This document shows positions 32,527-41,612 of a DNA stretch of 64,000 nt, piece by piece. Each line of letters begins with the position of its first letter. Within the stretch, counting starts at the first letter, position 1. Source of the DNA: Coriobacteriaceae bacterium EMTCatB1 (GTDB lineage: Bacteria; Actinomycetota; Coriobacteriia; Anaerosomatales; Anaerosomataceae); contig BDLO01000001.1 of the NCBI GenBank assembly GCA_001950395.1, forward strand, positions 405,979-469,978. Reading direction: 5' to 3'. A program made the position numbers and the translations under genes. Under the pieces are notes generated by a model. The model had not been told where the DNA came from, ran no database searches, and was given only the letters and a program-made list of their open reading frames with translations.

Positions 32527-32535
32527 TGCTACACT
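32527..32535 (+). promoter_or_regulatory. Extended -10 element upstream of mreB
   Basis: TGCTACACT gives an extended -10 without a convincing -35. It lies about 100 bases before the mreB start in the 185-base gap after radC, so it may drive the shape operon. Confidence 0.35.
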
Positions 32536-32632
32536 CAGCACGGCATGCGCTGCGCGAGACGCGCAGGCGCGGTAGTACGTGCCGTGAGCAGGTGAGTCGT
32601 CGGCGGGCAACTCTCCTTGAAGGGAGCGCGCG

Positions 32633-33673
32633 TTGTCGCTTGTAGATATGTTCTTCAACTCCTGGGGCAGCGACATGGCTGTCGACCTGGGGACTGCGAA
32701 CACCCTCGTGTCGGTGCGTGGCAGAGGCATCGTTCTCATTGAGCCTTCAGTCGTGGCCGTGGAGAAGGACACCAAGCGTGTGCTCGCCGTCGGCATCGAG
32801 GCGAAGCGGATGCTCGGGCGTACCCCGGGGTCGATCGTCGCGATACGCCCGCTGAAGGACGGGGTCATCGCCGACTTCGAGGTCACGGAGGCGATGCTCC
32901 GGTACTTCATCAACAAGACGCGGCAGAAGCGTTTTCCCTGGCAGCCGAAGCCTCGCGTCGTCGTGTGCGTGCCGTCGGGGGTCACCGAGGTGGAAAAGCG
33001 GGCCGTCTTCGAGGCGACCATGCAGGCAGGCGCTCGACAGGCGTACCTGATCGAAGAGCCGATGGCCGCCGCGATCGGCGCAGGGCTTCCCATCCAAGAG
33101 CCGACGGGGAACATGGTCGTCGACATCGGCGGCGGCACGACTGAAGTCGCAGTCATCTCGCTCGGCGGTATCGTGGTGTCGCAATCGATCCGCATCGGCG
33201 GCGATGAGTTCGACGAGGCGATCATCAACCACATCAAGCGGGAGTACAACCTGCTCATCGGAGAGCGCACCGCCGAGGAGATCAAGTTCGAGATCGGATC
33301 CGCCCATCCGCTCCCTGAGGAGATGGACGCTGAAGTCCGCGGACGAGACTTGCTCACTGGATTGCCCAGGACAATCCAGATCTCGTCGGAGGAGATCAGG
33401 GTGGCCGTCGAAGAGCCCACGCAAGCGATCATGTCGGCCATCAAGGGCACTCTGGAGAAGACGCCACCTGAGCTCGCAAGCGACATCATGGAGTACGGGA
33501 TCGTCCTCACCGGCGGCGGCGCACTGCTGAAGGCGCTCGACGATCGCATCAGGTACGAAACCGGCATGCCGGTGCACGTGTCCGAGAGTGCGCTCACGAA
33601 TGTCGTCGTCGGTTCGGCCATGGCGCTCGAGGAGATCGACGTGCTCAAGAAGGTTCTCACGGTGACCCGGTAG
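32633..33673 (+). CDS. mreB: Rod shape-determining protein MreB
   Basis: Bacterial actin of 346 residues that forms membrane-bound filaments guiding lateral wall synthesis. The actin-fold phosphate loops '[11 protein letters not shown]' and '[15 protein letters not shown]' and the adenosine motif '[15 protein letters not shown]' are present. The N-terminal '[11 protein letters not shown]' is an amphipathic membrane-binding helix. The likely start is TTG 32633 with AAGGGA upstream; ATG 32648 would remove part of that helix. It leads mreC, mreD, mrdA and rodA. Confidence 0.96.
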   Translation: MSLVDMFFNSWGSDMAVDLGTANTLVSVRGRGIVLIEPSVVAVEKDTKRVLAVGIEAKRMLGRTPGSIVAIRPLKDGVIADFEVTEAMLRYFINKTRQKRFPWQPKPRVVVCVPSGVTEVEKRAVFEATMQAGARQAYLIEEPMAAAIGAGLPIQEPTGNMVVDIGGGTTEVAVISLGGIVVSQSIRIGGDEFDEAIINHIKREYNLLIGERTAEEIKFEIGSAHPLPEEMDAEVRGRDLLTGLPRTIQISSEEIRVAVEEPTQAIMSAIKGTLEKTPPELASDIMEYGIVLTGGGALLKALDDRIRYETGMPVHVSESALTNVVVGSAMALEEIDVLKKVLTVTR

Positions 33674-33686
33674 CCCGGGAGACGGG

Positions 33687-34544
33687 ATGAGGATCGTCGA
33701 CCGAGAGCCGAGCCGCAGGAATCCCGTTCTTCTCGCGGCGCTTCTTGCTGCGTCCCTCGTGCTGGTGACGGTGTACTTCCGCGAGGGCGACGGCGGGCTG
33801 CTGCATCGCGCCAGGTCGTCGACGCTCGCCGCTACAGCTCCATTGGCAAGGGTCGGGGAGGCCGCATCGCAGCCGTTCCGCAGCGTCGGTCGCTGGCTCA
33901 GCGGGCTATCGGTCTCCCGGAAGGAGCTGGAGCGCCTCAGGGAACAAAACGAGGTCTTGCGGGCTCGGCTGGCGGAGCTGGAAGAAGCCCGGCAGGAGAA
34001 CGATCGGCTGAGGCAGCTCGTGGCGTTCGCGGAGGAGCGTCGCCTCGCGCATCTCGGCGCGCGGGTCATCGGACGTCCGACCAGCGCGTGGGAGGGAGCG
34101 ATCGTCATTGACCGTGGCTCAGTCGACGGCGTTCAGCCGGGGATGCCCGTGATCGCGCCGCAGGGACTCGTCGGCCAGATCGAGACGGTGTCCAAGCACG
34201 CCTCGCGCGTCCGGCTCATCACCGATGCGGAAAGCGGAGTCGCGGCCATGATCCAACGGACACGCGCTCTTGGCGTCGTGCGGGGCTCGATCGACCGGAC
34301 GCTCACGATGGAGTACGTCGACAAGGCCGAGATGCCGAGGGTGGGCGACGTCGTTCTCACGTCTGGCTTGGGAGGCGTGTATCCGAAGGGGATCGTCATC
34401 GGTGACGTCATACAGGTGGATGCACGTCGAGCGGATCTGTATCCGCGAGTCGTGGTGCGGTCGCGTGTGCCGATAGACGAGTTGGAAGAGGTCCTCGTCG
34501 TGCTCGGCACCGTTCCGGCCGATTCGGAAGGGTCGATGGAATGA
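33687..34544 (+). CDS. mreC: Rod shape-determining protein MreC
   Basis: Bitopic membrane protein of 285 residues. One N-terminal helix (about 11-30), a coiled coil (about 74-112, 'RKELERLREQNEVLRARLAE') and a two-lobed beta domain with 'VIDRGSVDGVQPGMPVI' and 'VLTSGLGGVYPKGIVIGDV' are as in the family. MreC links MreB filaments to PBP2-RodA. ATG 33687 lies 13 bases after mreB; the end overlaps mreD by four bases. Confidence 0.95.
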   Translation: MRIVDREPSRRNPVLLAALLAASLVLVTVYFREGDGGLLHRARSSTLAATAPLARVGEAASQPFRSVGRWLSGLSVSRKELERLREQNEVLRARLAELEEARQENDRLRQLVAFAEERRLAHLGARVIGRPTSAWEGAIVIDRGSVDGVQPGMPVIAPQGLVGQIETVSKHASRVRLITDAESGVAAMIQRTRALGVVRGSIDRTLTMEYVDKAEMPRVGDVVLTSGLGGVYPKGIVIGDVIQVDARRADLYPRVVVRSRVPIDELEEVLVVLGTVPADSEGSME

Positions 34545-35059
34545 TGAACGAGCGGAGCTGGTCGACGGCGGTCGCGCTCCTGTTCGCTGCGCTCGCGCAA
34601 GTGGTTCTCGCTCCTCACATGCGCGTGGGTGGCGTCGCGCCAAGCTTCCCGCTGCTTGTGGTGATAACCCTCGCTCTGGTCAACGGCGCCGCCTCCGGTG
34701 CTGTTGCGGGCTTCGTGGCTGGGCTGGTGCTGGATCTGCTCGGCAGCGGGCCGATCGGCGCGTGGGCGTTCGTCCTCACCCTCGTCGGGTACATAGCCGG
34801 CCTGCTCGAGGCGAACATCTTCGCGGAAGGATGGCTGCTGCCATTCACGGCTGCTTTGGTGGCGGGGATAGCGGCGGAGTTCGCGTACCTCATGGTGCTC
34901 ATCGTCTTGGGCGGCGACTTGCCGTTCTGGAGGTCGCTGACCGCCGTCGTGCTGCCAAGAGGCATGTATAATGCCGTATTGGCGCTTGCCGTCTATCCGT
35001 GGCTGGCGCGCGCTCTGCGCCCAGACCGCCAGATACGGTCATTCCGCCGCGTCGCCTGA
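34541..35059 (+). CDS. mreD: Rod shape-determining protein MreD
   Basis: Small integral membrane protein of 172 residues with about five helices. It has the MreD pattern of an N-terminal helix 'STAVALLFAALAQVVLAP', 'AGFVAGLVLDLLGSGPIGAW' and 'RGMYNAVLALAVYPWLAR'. It partners MreC in the elongasome. The ATG overlaps the mreC stop. Sequence conservation in the family is low, but context leaves little doubt. Confidence 0.92.
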   Translation: MMNERSWSTAVALLFAALAQVVLAPHMRVGGVAPSFPLLVVITLALVNGAASGAVAGFVAGLVLDLLGSGPIGAWAFVLTLVGYIAGLLEANIFAEGWLLPFTAALVAGIAAEFAYLMVLIVLGGDLPFWRSLTAVVLPRGMYNAVLALAVYPWLARALRPDRQIRSFRRVA

Positions 35060-35106
35060 GCGTCGATCGTCGGCCGATGCGGCTTTCTTGAAGGAGTCCG
35101 TGCACG

Positions 35107-37029
35107 GTGTCCACCTTCCGCGAGGAGCTCAAGCCCCGGTTCGCTGCGCTTGCCGCCGTGATCTTGATGGTGCTGGGTGCGCTCACGGTCCGGTTGTGGA
35201 CGATGCAAGTCCTGGCCGGCGAGACGTACGCTGCGCTCGCCAAGGAGAACCGCATCCGCGAGATCACGCTTCAAGCGCCGCGGGGGCGCATCCTGGATAG
35301 AAACGGGAAGCTCCTGGTCACGAACCGGCCGACGCTGGCGGTGGCGTTGGATCCAGCCGACGAGAAGATCCGCTCCTTGATCGTGCGCGCCCAAAGCCTC
35401 TCGAAGAGCGACGACCCGACGCGCGCGGAGATCCGGGAGACGCTCGGGCCGGTCGCCGAGATGCTCGGCATGGACGTGCAGGAGGTCTACGAGAAGATCA
35501 TCGACGCTCGCGTGGAAGCATTGCGGCCGCGAGTGGTGGCCGTTGACGTTCCGCTGGACGTCGTGGCGAAGCTCTCTGAGCAGAGCCAGCGGTTTCCCGG
35601 TGTGCGCGTCGAGCAGATCGCGGTCCGCGAGTATCCGTACGGTTCGATCGGCGCGCACGTTCTCGGGTACACCGGCGAGATCTCGGAGGCCGAGCTGAAG
35701 CAATCGGATCCGACTGCTGGTTACGAGCTTGGCGACGTCGTCGGCAAAGCAGGCGTCGAAGCGCAATACGAACGGGTACTGCAGGGTGACAAAGGCCGTC
35801 GCCTCATAGAGGTGAACGCCTCAGGCAAGCCGATCCGGGTCGTCAACGAGGAAGCGCCCGTGGCGGGCCGTGACGTACGTCTGACGATAGACATCGAGGT
35901 CCAGCGCGTGGCCGAGGAGCAGCTCGCGTACGCGATAGCAGAAGCGCATCGGCAGGGCTTCACGAAAGCCAAGGCGGGAGCGGCCGTCGTTCTCGACGTC
36001 AAGACCGGCGAGGTCCTCGCGATGGCGAGCGCTCCGACGTACGACCCATCGGTGTTCCTTGGAGGCATCAGCCAAGCAGAGTGGAAGGCGCTCACCGATA
36101 AGTCGAGCGAGTACCCGCTCAACAATCGGGCTGTCATGGGGGCGTATCCTCCGGCCTCGACGTTCAAGGCGGTGACGGGGCTTGCCGGTCTAGAGGCCGG
36201 CATCACCTACAGCGGAAAGCGATACGTGTGCCACGGAAAGTGGACTGAGATGGGCGAGCAGTGGCCGAAGTGGTGCTGGAAGCGGACAGGGCACGGCACG
36301 ATCACCTTCGACGGCGGCATCGAGGAGTCCTGCGACACCGTGTTCTACGAGATCGGATACGAGTTCTACAAGCGCAAGAAGGAGGAGCTGCAAGCTTTCG
36401 CGCGCAGTTTCGGGCTGGGCGCCAAGCTCGGGGTCGACCTGCCCGGCGAGCTGCGGGGCCGGGTGCCTGACGCAGCCTGGAAGAAGGAGTACAACCGCGA
36501 CTACCCTGAGTGGCAGACGTGGCTGCCGGGCGACACCGTGAACATGGCGATCGGCCAAGGCGACATGCTGGTGACGCCGCTGCAGATGGCCGGAGTGTAC
36601 GCAGGCATCGCGAACGGTGGCGTCGTCATGCGACCGCACGTGCTCAAAGACGTCCTCGACGCGGACGGAGCGGTTGCTCGTGCTTACAAGCCCGAAGCAG
36701 CGGCACGCGTCACGGTCACGCCGGAGCACTTGTCAGTGATGCAGAGGGCTCTGGTGCGCGTCACCGAGTCGGGCACCGCGGCCGGCGCGTTCCGTGGCTT
36801 CGGAGTCACGGTGGCGGGCAAGACGGGGACGGCGCAGGTGGCAGGTAAGGACGACTTCGCCTGGTTCTGCGCGTACGCGCCCGCCGAATCGCCTCGCTAT
36901 GCCGTGGCGGTGGTGGTCGAGCAAGGCGGGCACGGGGGATCGGTCGCCGCACCCGCTGCGAGGAACATCCTGGCGAAGCTTTTAGGCCAGCCGATCACAG
37001 AGGTCCACGCGAGGGACGATTCACGATGA
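35107..37029 (+). CDS. mrdA: Penicillin-binding protein 2 (elongasome transpeptidase)
   Basis: Class B penicillin-binding protein of 640 residues that crosslinks peptidoglycan during elongation. An N-terminal membrane helix (about 12-32), a PBP dimerisation domain beginning 'LQAPRGRILDRNGKLLVTN' and a transpeptidase domain are seen. Catalytic motifs are 'SxxK' in 'YPPASTFKAV', SxN-type 'ESCDTVFYE' and 'AGKTGTAQVAG'. GTG 35107 starts the gene. It overlaps rodA by four bases. Confidence 0.95.
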   Translation: MSTFREELKPRFAALAAVILMVLGALTVRLWTMQVLAGETYAALAKENRIREITLQAPRGRILDRNGKLLVTNRPTLAVALDPADEKIRSLIVRAQSLSKSDDPTRAEIRETLGPVAEMLGMDVQEVYEKIIDARVEALRPRVVAVDVPLDVVAKLSEQSQRFPGVRVEQIAVREYPYGSIGAHVLGYTGEISEAELKQSDPTAGYELGDVVGKAGVEAQYERVLQGDKGRRLIEVNASGKPIRVVNEEAPVAGRDVRLTIDIEVQRVAEEQLAYAIAEAHRQGFTKAKAGAAVVLDVKTGEVLAMASAPTYDPSVFLGGISQAEWKALTDKSSEYPLNNRAVMGAYPPASTFKAVTGLAGLEAGITYSGKRYVCHGKWTEMGEQWPKWCWKRTGHGTITFDGGIEESCDTVFYEIGYEFYKRKKEELQAFARSFGLGAKLGVDLPGELRGRVPDAAWKKEYNRDYPEWQTWLPGDTVNMAIGQGDMLVTPLQMAGVYAGIANGGVVMRPHVLKDVLDADGAVARAYKPEAAARVTVTPEHLSVMQRALVRVTESGTAAGAFRGFGVTVAGKTGTAQVAGKDDFAWFCAYAPAESPRYAVAVVVEQGGHGGSVAAPAARNILAKLLGQPITEVHARDDSR

Positions 37030-38213
37030 GCGGCGCGTGGCGTGCAAGGCAAGGGCGACGAGCCCTCGACAAGAGCAAGAAGGATCGATTCTTCGATCTC
37101 GTCAACCTCCCGCTGTTGTTCTTTGCAGCCGGACTGGTGGCGTACGGCTCGGTCATGGTGTGGTCGGCGACCTCCGGAATGGCAGGCGGAGACGGGCTTT
37201 TCAAGCGGCACCTGGTCGGGCTGGCCGTCGGTCTCGTGCCGCTCGGCGCCGCGTGGTTGGTGGACTACAAGGCGCTCCGCCACTGGTCCGGACCGCTCAT
37301 GATGCTGCTTGGCTTCCTGCTCGTTTCGCCGAGGATCCCAGGGCTAGGCACGACGGCGAAGGGCGCGACTTCGTGGCTCCAGATCGCGGGCGTCCGGCTG
37401 TTCCAGCCCTCTGAGCCGGGCAAGCTCGTGTTCATCGTCGTGATGGCGGCGATCATCTCGGAGTACGAGGGACGGATCGACAGACCGCGCGACATGTGGA
37501 GGGTGCTCGGGTACTTGGGCGGCGCGCTTGGACTGATCCTCTTGCAGCCCGACCTCGGGACCGGCATGGTGTTCGTAGGGATAACACTGGCGATGCTTCT
37601 GCTGGGAGGCCTGGAGACCAAGCGGTTCGTCTTGATCGCCGTCATGATCGTCGCGCTCGTCGTCGCCGTGTTCGTCGTGGACGGCACGTTGGACCGCATT
37701 GCCGGGAAGGACGTCGCTCTCAAGCAGTACCAGAAGGACCGCCTGCTCGTGTTCCTGGATCCGACGCGGGACCCGAAAGGAGCCGGCTACAACCTGCAGC
37801 AGTCGAAGATCGCCGTGGGGTCTGGCGGTATCACAGGCAAGGGGCTGCGAGCAGGCACGCAGTCGAACCTGCACTTCTTGCCGGAGCGCCACACGGACTT
37901 CATATTCGCAGTCTTGGGAGAGGAGCTCGGGTTCGTCGGAGCCGTGGTGCTCCTGGGGCTCTACTTAGGGCTGCTGTTCTCGGCTCTCAGCATCGCAGCG
38001 TCATCACGTGATCTGTACGGGGCGCTCGTATGCGCGGGTATCATCGGCATGTGGGCATTCCAGGTGCTTGAGAACATCGGCATGACGATCGGGATGATGC
38101 CGATCACTGGCATCCCGCTGCCGTTCATGAGCTTCGGTTCCTCTGCGATGGTGACCAACCTTGGAGCGGTCGGACTGCTGCAGTCGGTGTGGTCGAGGCG
38201 GTACGGCACGTAG
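37026..38213 (+). CDS. rodA: Peptidoglycan glycosyltransferase RodA
   Basis: SEDS-family polymerase of 395 residues with about ten membrane helices that works with PBP2. Family blocks are 'LVFLDPTRDPKGAGYNLQQS', 'PERHTDFIFAVLGEELGFVG' and 'GIPLPFMSFGSSAMVTNL', with the conserved SEDS aspartate in the large extracellular loop. The N-terminal 35 residues are basic and cytoplasmic. ATG 37026 is inside the mrdA stop overlap. Confidence 0.95.
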   Translation: MSGAWRARQGRRALDKSKKDRFFDLVNLPLLFFAAGLVAYGSVMVWSATSGMAGGDGLFKRHLVGLAVGLVPLGAAWLVDYKALRHWSGPLMMLLGFLLVSPRIPGLGTTAKGATSWLQIAGVRLFQPSEPGKLVFIVVMAAIISEYEGRIDRPRDMWRVLGYLGGALGLILLQPDLGTGMVFVGITLAMLLLGGLETKRFVLIAVMIVALVVAVFVVDGTLDRIAGKDVALKQYQKDRLLVFLDPTRDPKGAGYNLQQSKIAVGSGGITGKGLRAGTQSNLHFLPERHTDFIFAVLGEELGFVGAVVLLGLYLGLLFSALSIAASSRDLYGALVCAGIIGMWAFQVLENIGMTIGMMPITGIPLPFMSFGSSAMVTNLGAVGLLQSVWSRRYGT

Positions 38214-38231
38214 TCGGACGTTGGAGGCGTC

Positions 38232-39116
38232 GTGAAGATCAAAGGCTCGCAGGTGCAAGACCTGGTGAAGTCGGGCGCGAAGCTAGACGAGGAGCGTTCC
38301 CGGGACGTGTTGCTCCAGATGATCGTCGAGATCGACGCTCCTGAGGAGCTCGTCGAGGCGCTCCGCGAGCGGTTCGTGCCGCAGACCGCTCGCGCGCGTC
38401 TGTCGATCGGCGTGGCGGGTGCTGGGGAGGCGCTTGACGTGGACGCCGGCGCTGACGCCATCGTCGTGGCGGCTGGCGGGCTCGGAGAGGACGTCCGGCG
38501 CTTGCTCCAAGATGCCCGCGACCGATTCGTGCCGACGGCGCTTCTGGTGGTCGGCGCACCTTTGGAGCACGCGAACATCGCGCGTGCTGCAGGCCATCCC
38601 TCGGCGGACGTGCTCGTTGACGAAGACGCCGAGTGGCTCGTGGAGGTCCGCCTTGCTTCGTGGTTGTCAGACGAGGTCGCGAGCAAGCGCATGGCGCTCG
38701 CGCACAACTTCCCGTTCTTGAGACGCGCCGTCGCCGAGGCGGCTGTGCGTGCCACCGCGTGGCAGAACGCAGTCATCGGCACTGTCGGCTTCTTGCCGGG
38801 CGCTGACATGCCCGTGATGACTGCCAACCAGATGAAGATGCTGCTCCAGATCGCGGCGGCGTACGGCGAGCCGCTCGGTCCTGAGCGGATGAAAGAGCTT
38901 CTCGCCGTGGTCGGCGGGGGGCTCGTCTTCCGGACTGTGGCTCGACAGATCGTCGGTGTCGTGCCGGTGCTCGGGTGGGGCGTGAAGGGCGGAGTCGCGT
39001 ACTCGGGGACTCTGGCGATGGGCAAGGCGGCGATCGCGTACTTCGAGCGGGGGGCGGATCTGCCCACAGTCGCGCGGTCGCTCGCGACGCGCATGAGAGG
39101 TGCGCCCGGTGAGTGA
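38232..39116 (+). CDS. DUF697 (YcjF-type) protein
   Basis: A 294-residue protein. Residues 1-140 form an alpha/beta part rich in acidic and Ala residues with no clear motif. Residues about 150-280 match DUF697: 'TAWQNAVIGTVGFLPGADMP', 'ANQMKMLLQIAAAYGE' and two glycine-rich hydrophobic helices near 'VVGGGLVFRTVARQIVGVVP' and 'WGVKGGVAYSGTLAMGKA'. In other bacteria the domain sits next to GTPases at the membrane, but no GTPase domain is present here. GTG 38232. It overlaps the next gene by eight bases. Function unknown. Confidence 0.72.
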   Translation: MKIKGSQVQDLVKSGAKLDEERSRDVLLQMIVEIDAPEELVEALRERFVPQTARARLSIGVAGAGEALDVDAGADAIVVAAGGLGEDVRRLLQDARDRFVPTALLVVGAPLEHANIARAAGHPSADVLVDEDAEWLVEVRLASWLSDEVASKRMALAHNFPFLRRAVAEAAVRATAWQNAVIGTVGFLPGADMPVMTANQMKMLLQIAAAYGEPLGPERMKELLAVVGGGLVFRTVARQIVGVVPVLGWGVKGGVAYSGTLAMGKAAIAYFERGADLPTVARSLATRMRGAPGE

Positions 39117-40920
39117 GGCGGTCCGCGAGGCCGTAGCCAGGCTGCTTCCCCGTGTCGAGCAGCCGTCGCGATACGTGGACTGCGAGTGGAACGCCGTCGA
39201 CGCGCGAGCGGCACGAGCGTCGTACCGCGCTGCGATCGCGTACCCCGACGTCTACGACGTGGGGATGGCGAATCAGGCCATCCAGATCCTGTACGCCGCG
39301 CTCAACGCCGTTGACGGCGTCTCGTGCGAGCGCGTCTTCGTCCCGTGGAAAGACATGGCCGATGCGCTGCGCGATGCAGGCGTTCCGCTGTATGCGCTGG
39401 AATCGCACGACCCGGTGCGGGAGTTCGACATGGTGGGCATCACCCTGCCGCACGAGCTCGCCTACACCAACGTCCTCGAGCTTCTCGACCTCGCAGGCAT
39501 CCCCATCCGTGCCGCAGATCGGGGCGAGTCCGACCCGCTCGTCGTCGGCGGCGGTCCGTGCGCGTACAACCCGGAACCGGTGGCAGCGTTCTTCGACGCC
39601 GTGCTCGTCGGTGACGGCGAGGAAGCGGTGGTCGAAATCGTCGAGACGCACCGTCGCTGCAAGGAGGCGGGCCTCACGCGCAGCGAGACCCTCGCTGAGC
39701 TCGCACGCGTGCGGGGCGTGTACGTGCCCGCGCTCGGCGCACGGCGCGTCGTCAAGCGTACGATCTCGGATCTTGGCGCCTTCACGAGCCCGACGTGTCC
39801 CGTCGTGCCGTACACCGACGTCGTGCACGACCGCGTCGCCATCGAGGTCTTGCGCGGGTGCGCGAGAGGCTGCAGGTTCTGCCAAGCGGGCATGATCTAT
39901 CGACCGGTCCGGGAGCGCAGCGCAGACGACATCATCCGTGACGCGATGACGGCGTTGCGATGCACGGGCTACGACGAAGTGTCTCTCACGTCGCTCTCGA
40001 CTGCCGACCACTCTGCGTTCGTGGAGGTGCTGCGCAGGCTCGGCCGGCGGCTGAGCGGGACCGACGTCTCGATCTCCGTGCCGTCCCTGCGCGCCGACGC
40101 GCTCACGCCCGACGTCGCGCGCCTTCTCGGAGATGTCAAGCGCACCGGGCTCACTCTGGCGCCTGAAGCGGGTACGCAGCGTCTCCGGGACGTGATCAAC
40201 AAGAACGTCACGGAAGAGGGGTTGCTCGATACCGTTGCGCGTGCGTTCGCCAGCGGGTGGCGGCGCGTGAAGCTGTACTTCATGATCGGCCTTCCGACCG
40301 AGACGGACGAGGACGTCGTGGGCATCGCCGAGCTCGTGGAGCGAGTGCTGCTCGCCGCGCGCGACGTGGTGCCGCCGAACGAACGGGGAAGCGTGCGCGT
40401 GGCCGTGTCCGTCTCGACGTTCGTGCCCAAGCCGCACACGCCGTTCCAGTGGGAAGCGCAACCGCCGCTCGCAGAGGTGAGGCGACGCCAGGAACTGCTG
40501 CGGCAACGGATGCCCAAGAAGGGAGTCGAGCTCTCGTATCACGACGCGGAGACGTCCTTCGTCGAGGCAGTGCTCGCTCGTGGCGGCCGTGAAGTCGCGG
40601 ATGCCATCGAGGAGGCGTGGCGGAGAGGCGCTCGCTTCGACGCGTGGACCCAGGAGTTCTCGCTCGAGCGCTGGCGTCTGGCGTTCGAGACTGCTGGGGT
40701 GGACGCGTCCAGCATCGCCAATCGCCCGCGGGACCCGTTCGAGCCGCTGCCGTGGTCGCACATTTCCTCAGGCGTCTCGGAGGCATTCCTGCGCGCCGAG
40801 CGATCGCGGGCGTACGCCCGGCAGACGACCCCCGACTGCACCTTCGAGGGGTGCACGGGATGCGGCGTGTGCGGCGCGCTCGGAGTTTCGAACGTCGTGG
40901 CAGGAGGCGTTCGTGTCTGA
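39109..40920 (+). CDS. TIGR03960-family B12-binding-like radical SAM protein
   Basis: Radical SAM protein of 603 residues. An N-terminal cobalamin-binding-like domain (about 1-210) precedes the radical SAM core with the cluster motif 'CARGCRFCQAG' near residue 250. The C-terminal part ends with a cysteine cluster, 'CTFEGCTGCGVCGAL'. The family travels with the TIGR03936 (DUF2344) protein encoded next and with RNase G, as here; it is suspected to modify RNA or a ribosomal component, but no reaction is established. GTG 39109 follows GAGAGG eight bases upstream. Confidence 0.9.
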   Translation: MSEAVREAVARLLPRVEQPSRYVDCEWNAVDARAARASYRAAIAYPDVYDVGMANQAIQILYAALNAVDGVSCERVFVPWKDMADALRDAGVPLYALESHDPVREFDMVGITLPHELAYTNVLELLDLAGIPIRAADRGESDPLVVGGGPCAYNPEPVAAFFDAVLVGDGEEAVVEIVETHRRCKEAGLTRSETLAELARVRGVYVPALGARRVVKRTISDLGAFTSPTCPVVPYTDVVHDRVAIEVLRGCARGCRFCQAGMIYRPVRERSADDIIRDAMTALRCTGYDEVSLTSLSTADHSAFVEVLRRLGRRLSGTDVSISVPSLRADALTPDVARLLGDVKRTGLTLAPEAGTQRLRDVINKNVTEEGLLDTVARAFASGWRRVKLYFMIGLPTETDEDVVGIAELVERVLLAARDVVPPNERGSVRVAVSVSTFVPKPHTPFQWEAQPPLAEVRRRQELLRQRMPKKGVELSYHDAETSFVEAVLARGGREVADAIEEAWRRGARFDAWTQEFSLERWRLAFETAGVDASSIANRPRDPFEPLPWSHISSGVSEAFLRAERSRAYARQTTPDCTFEGCTGCGVCGALGVSNVVAGGVRV

Positions 40921-41602
40921 GGCGAGGTTCAGGCTCCGCGTGACCTACCAGAAGGTCGGCCCTCTCAGGTTCTTGTCGCATCTCGAGACGGCGCGCGCGT
41001 GCGAGCGGGCGGTCAGACGAGCTGGCCTGCCGTACGCGGTGACGCGCGGGTTCAATCCGCACATGCGCATCGCCTTCGGACCTGCGCTGCCGGTCGGCAC
41101 GGCTGGTCTCGGCGAGATGTACGACGTGTGGCTGAGCGACTTCGTTCCACCAGACGACGTCCTTGAACGCCTGAGCAGCGTCACGCGGGAGGAGCTTCGC
41201 ACGGTCGCGTGCCGGTACGTCGAGCTGAAAGCTCCGTCGCTTGCAGCTGCCGCAGAAGTGGCGCACTATGAGGTCATGGTGTCAGGTCCGCCCGGTGTGG
41301 CGCGCACGCTCGCCGAGGGTCTTGGCACTCTGTCCAAGTCGGGCACGTTGACGGTCGAGCACAAGGGCAAGCAGAAAGTTTTCGAGCTCGCGAACGCGCT
41401 TCTGAAGGAGCCGGTCGCGCGCGAGGTCGACGGAGGAGCGGTGGTGGAGATCGCCACGCGCATGAGCGAGCGGGGATCGCTCCGTCCAGACGCCCTGGTG
41501 AGAGCCGCTCTCGGACCCGCCTTGGAGGCCGTCGCGTCCGTGTCAGTCACGCGGACGCGGCTCGCGGCGCGTGCCGCAGACGGGACGGAAGAGGCGTTGT
41601 AG
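40913..41602 (+). CDS. TIGR03936 / DUF2344 radical-SAM-linked protein
   Basis: A 229-residue partner of the preceding radical SAM protein. The conserved opening is 'RVTYQKVGPLRFLSHLETAR', with 'GFNPHMRIAFGPALPVGTAG' following. In some organisms the two are fused into one chain. GTG 40913 lies within an eight-base overlap and is preceded by AGGAGG. Its activity is unknown; conserved linkage to rng and ribosomal genes suggests RNA or ribosome modification. Confidence 0.88.
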   Translation: MSEARFRLRVTYQKVGPLRFLSHLETARACERAVRRAGLPYAVTRGFNPHMRIAFGPALPVGTAGLGEMYDVWLSDFVPPDDVLERLSSVTREELRTVACRYVELKAPSLAAAAEVAHYEVMVSGPPGVARTLAEGLGTLSKSGTLTVEHKGKQKVFELANALLKEPVAREVDGGAVVEIATRMSERGSLRPDALVRAALGPALEAVASVSVTRTRLAARAADGTEEAL

Positions 41603-41612
41603 CGGGGGCGGG

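Noticed and set aside
38773..40761. 662-codon open frame on the minus strand
   Set aside because: It is antisense to the DUF697 and TIGR03960 genes, with low-complexity Arg/His composition and no ribosome site or domain.
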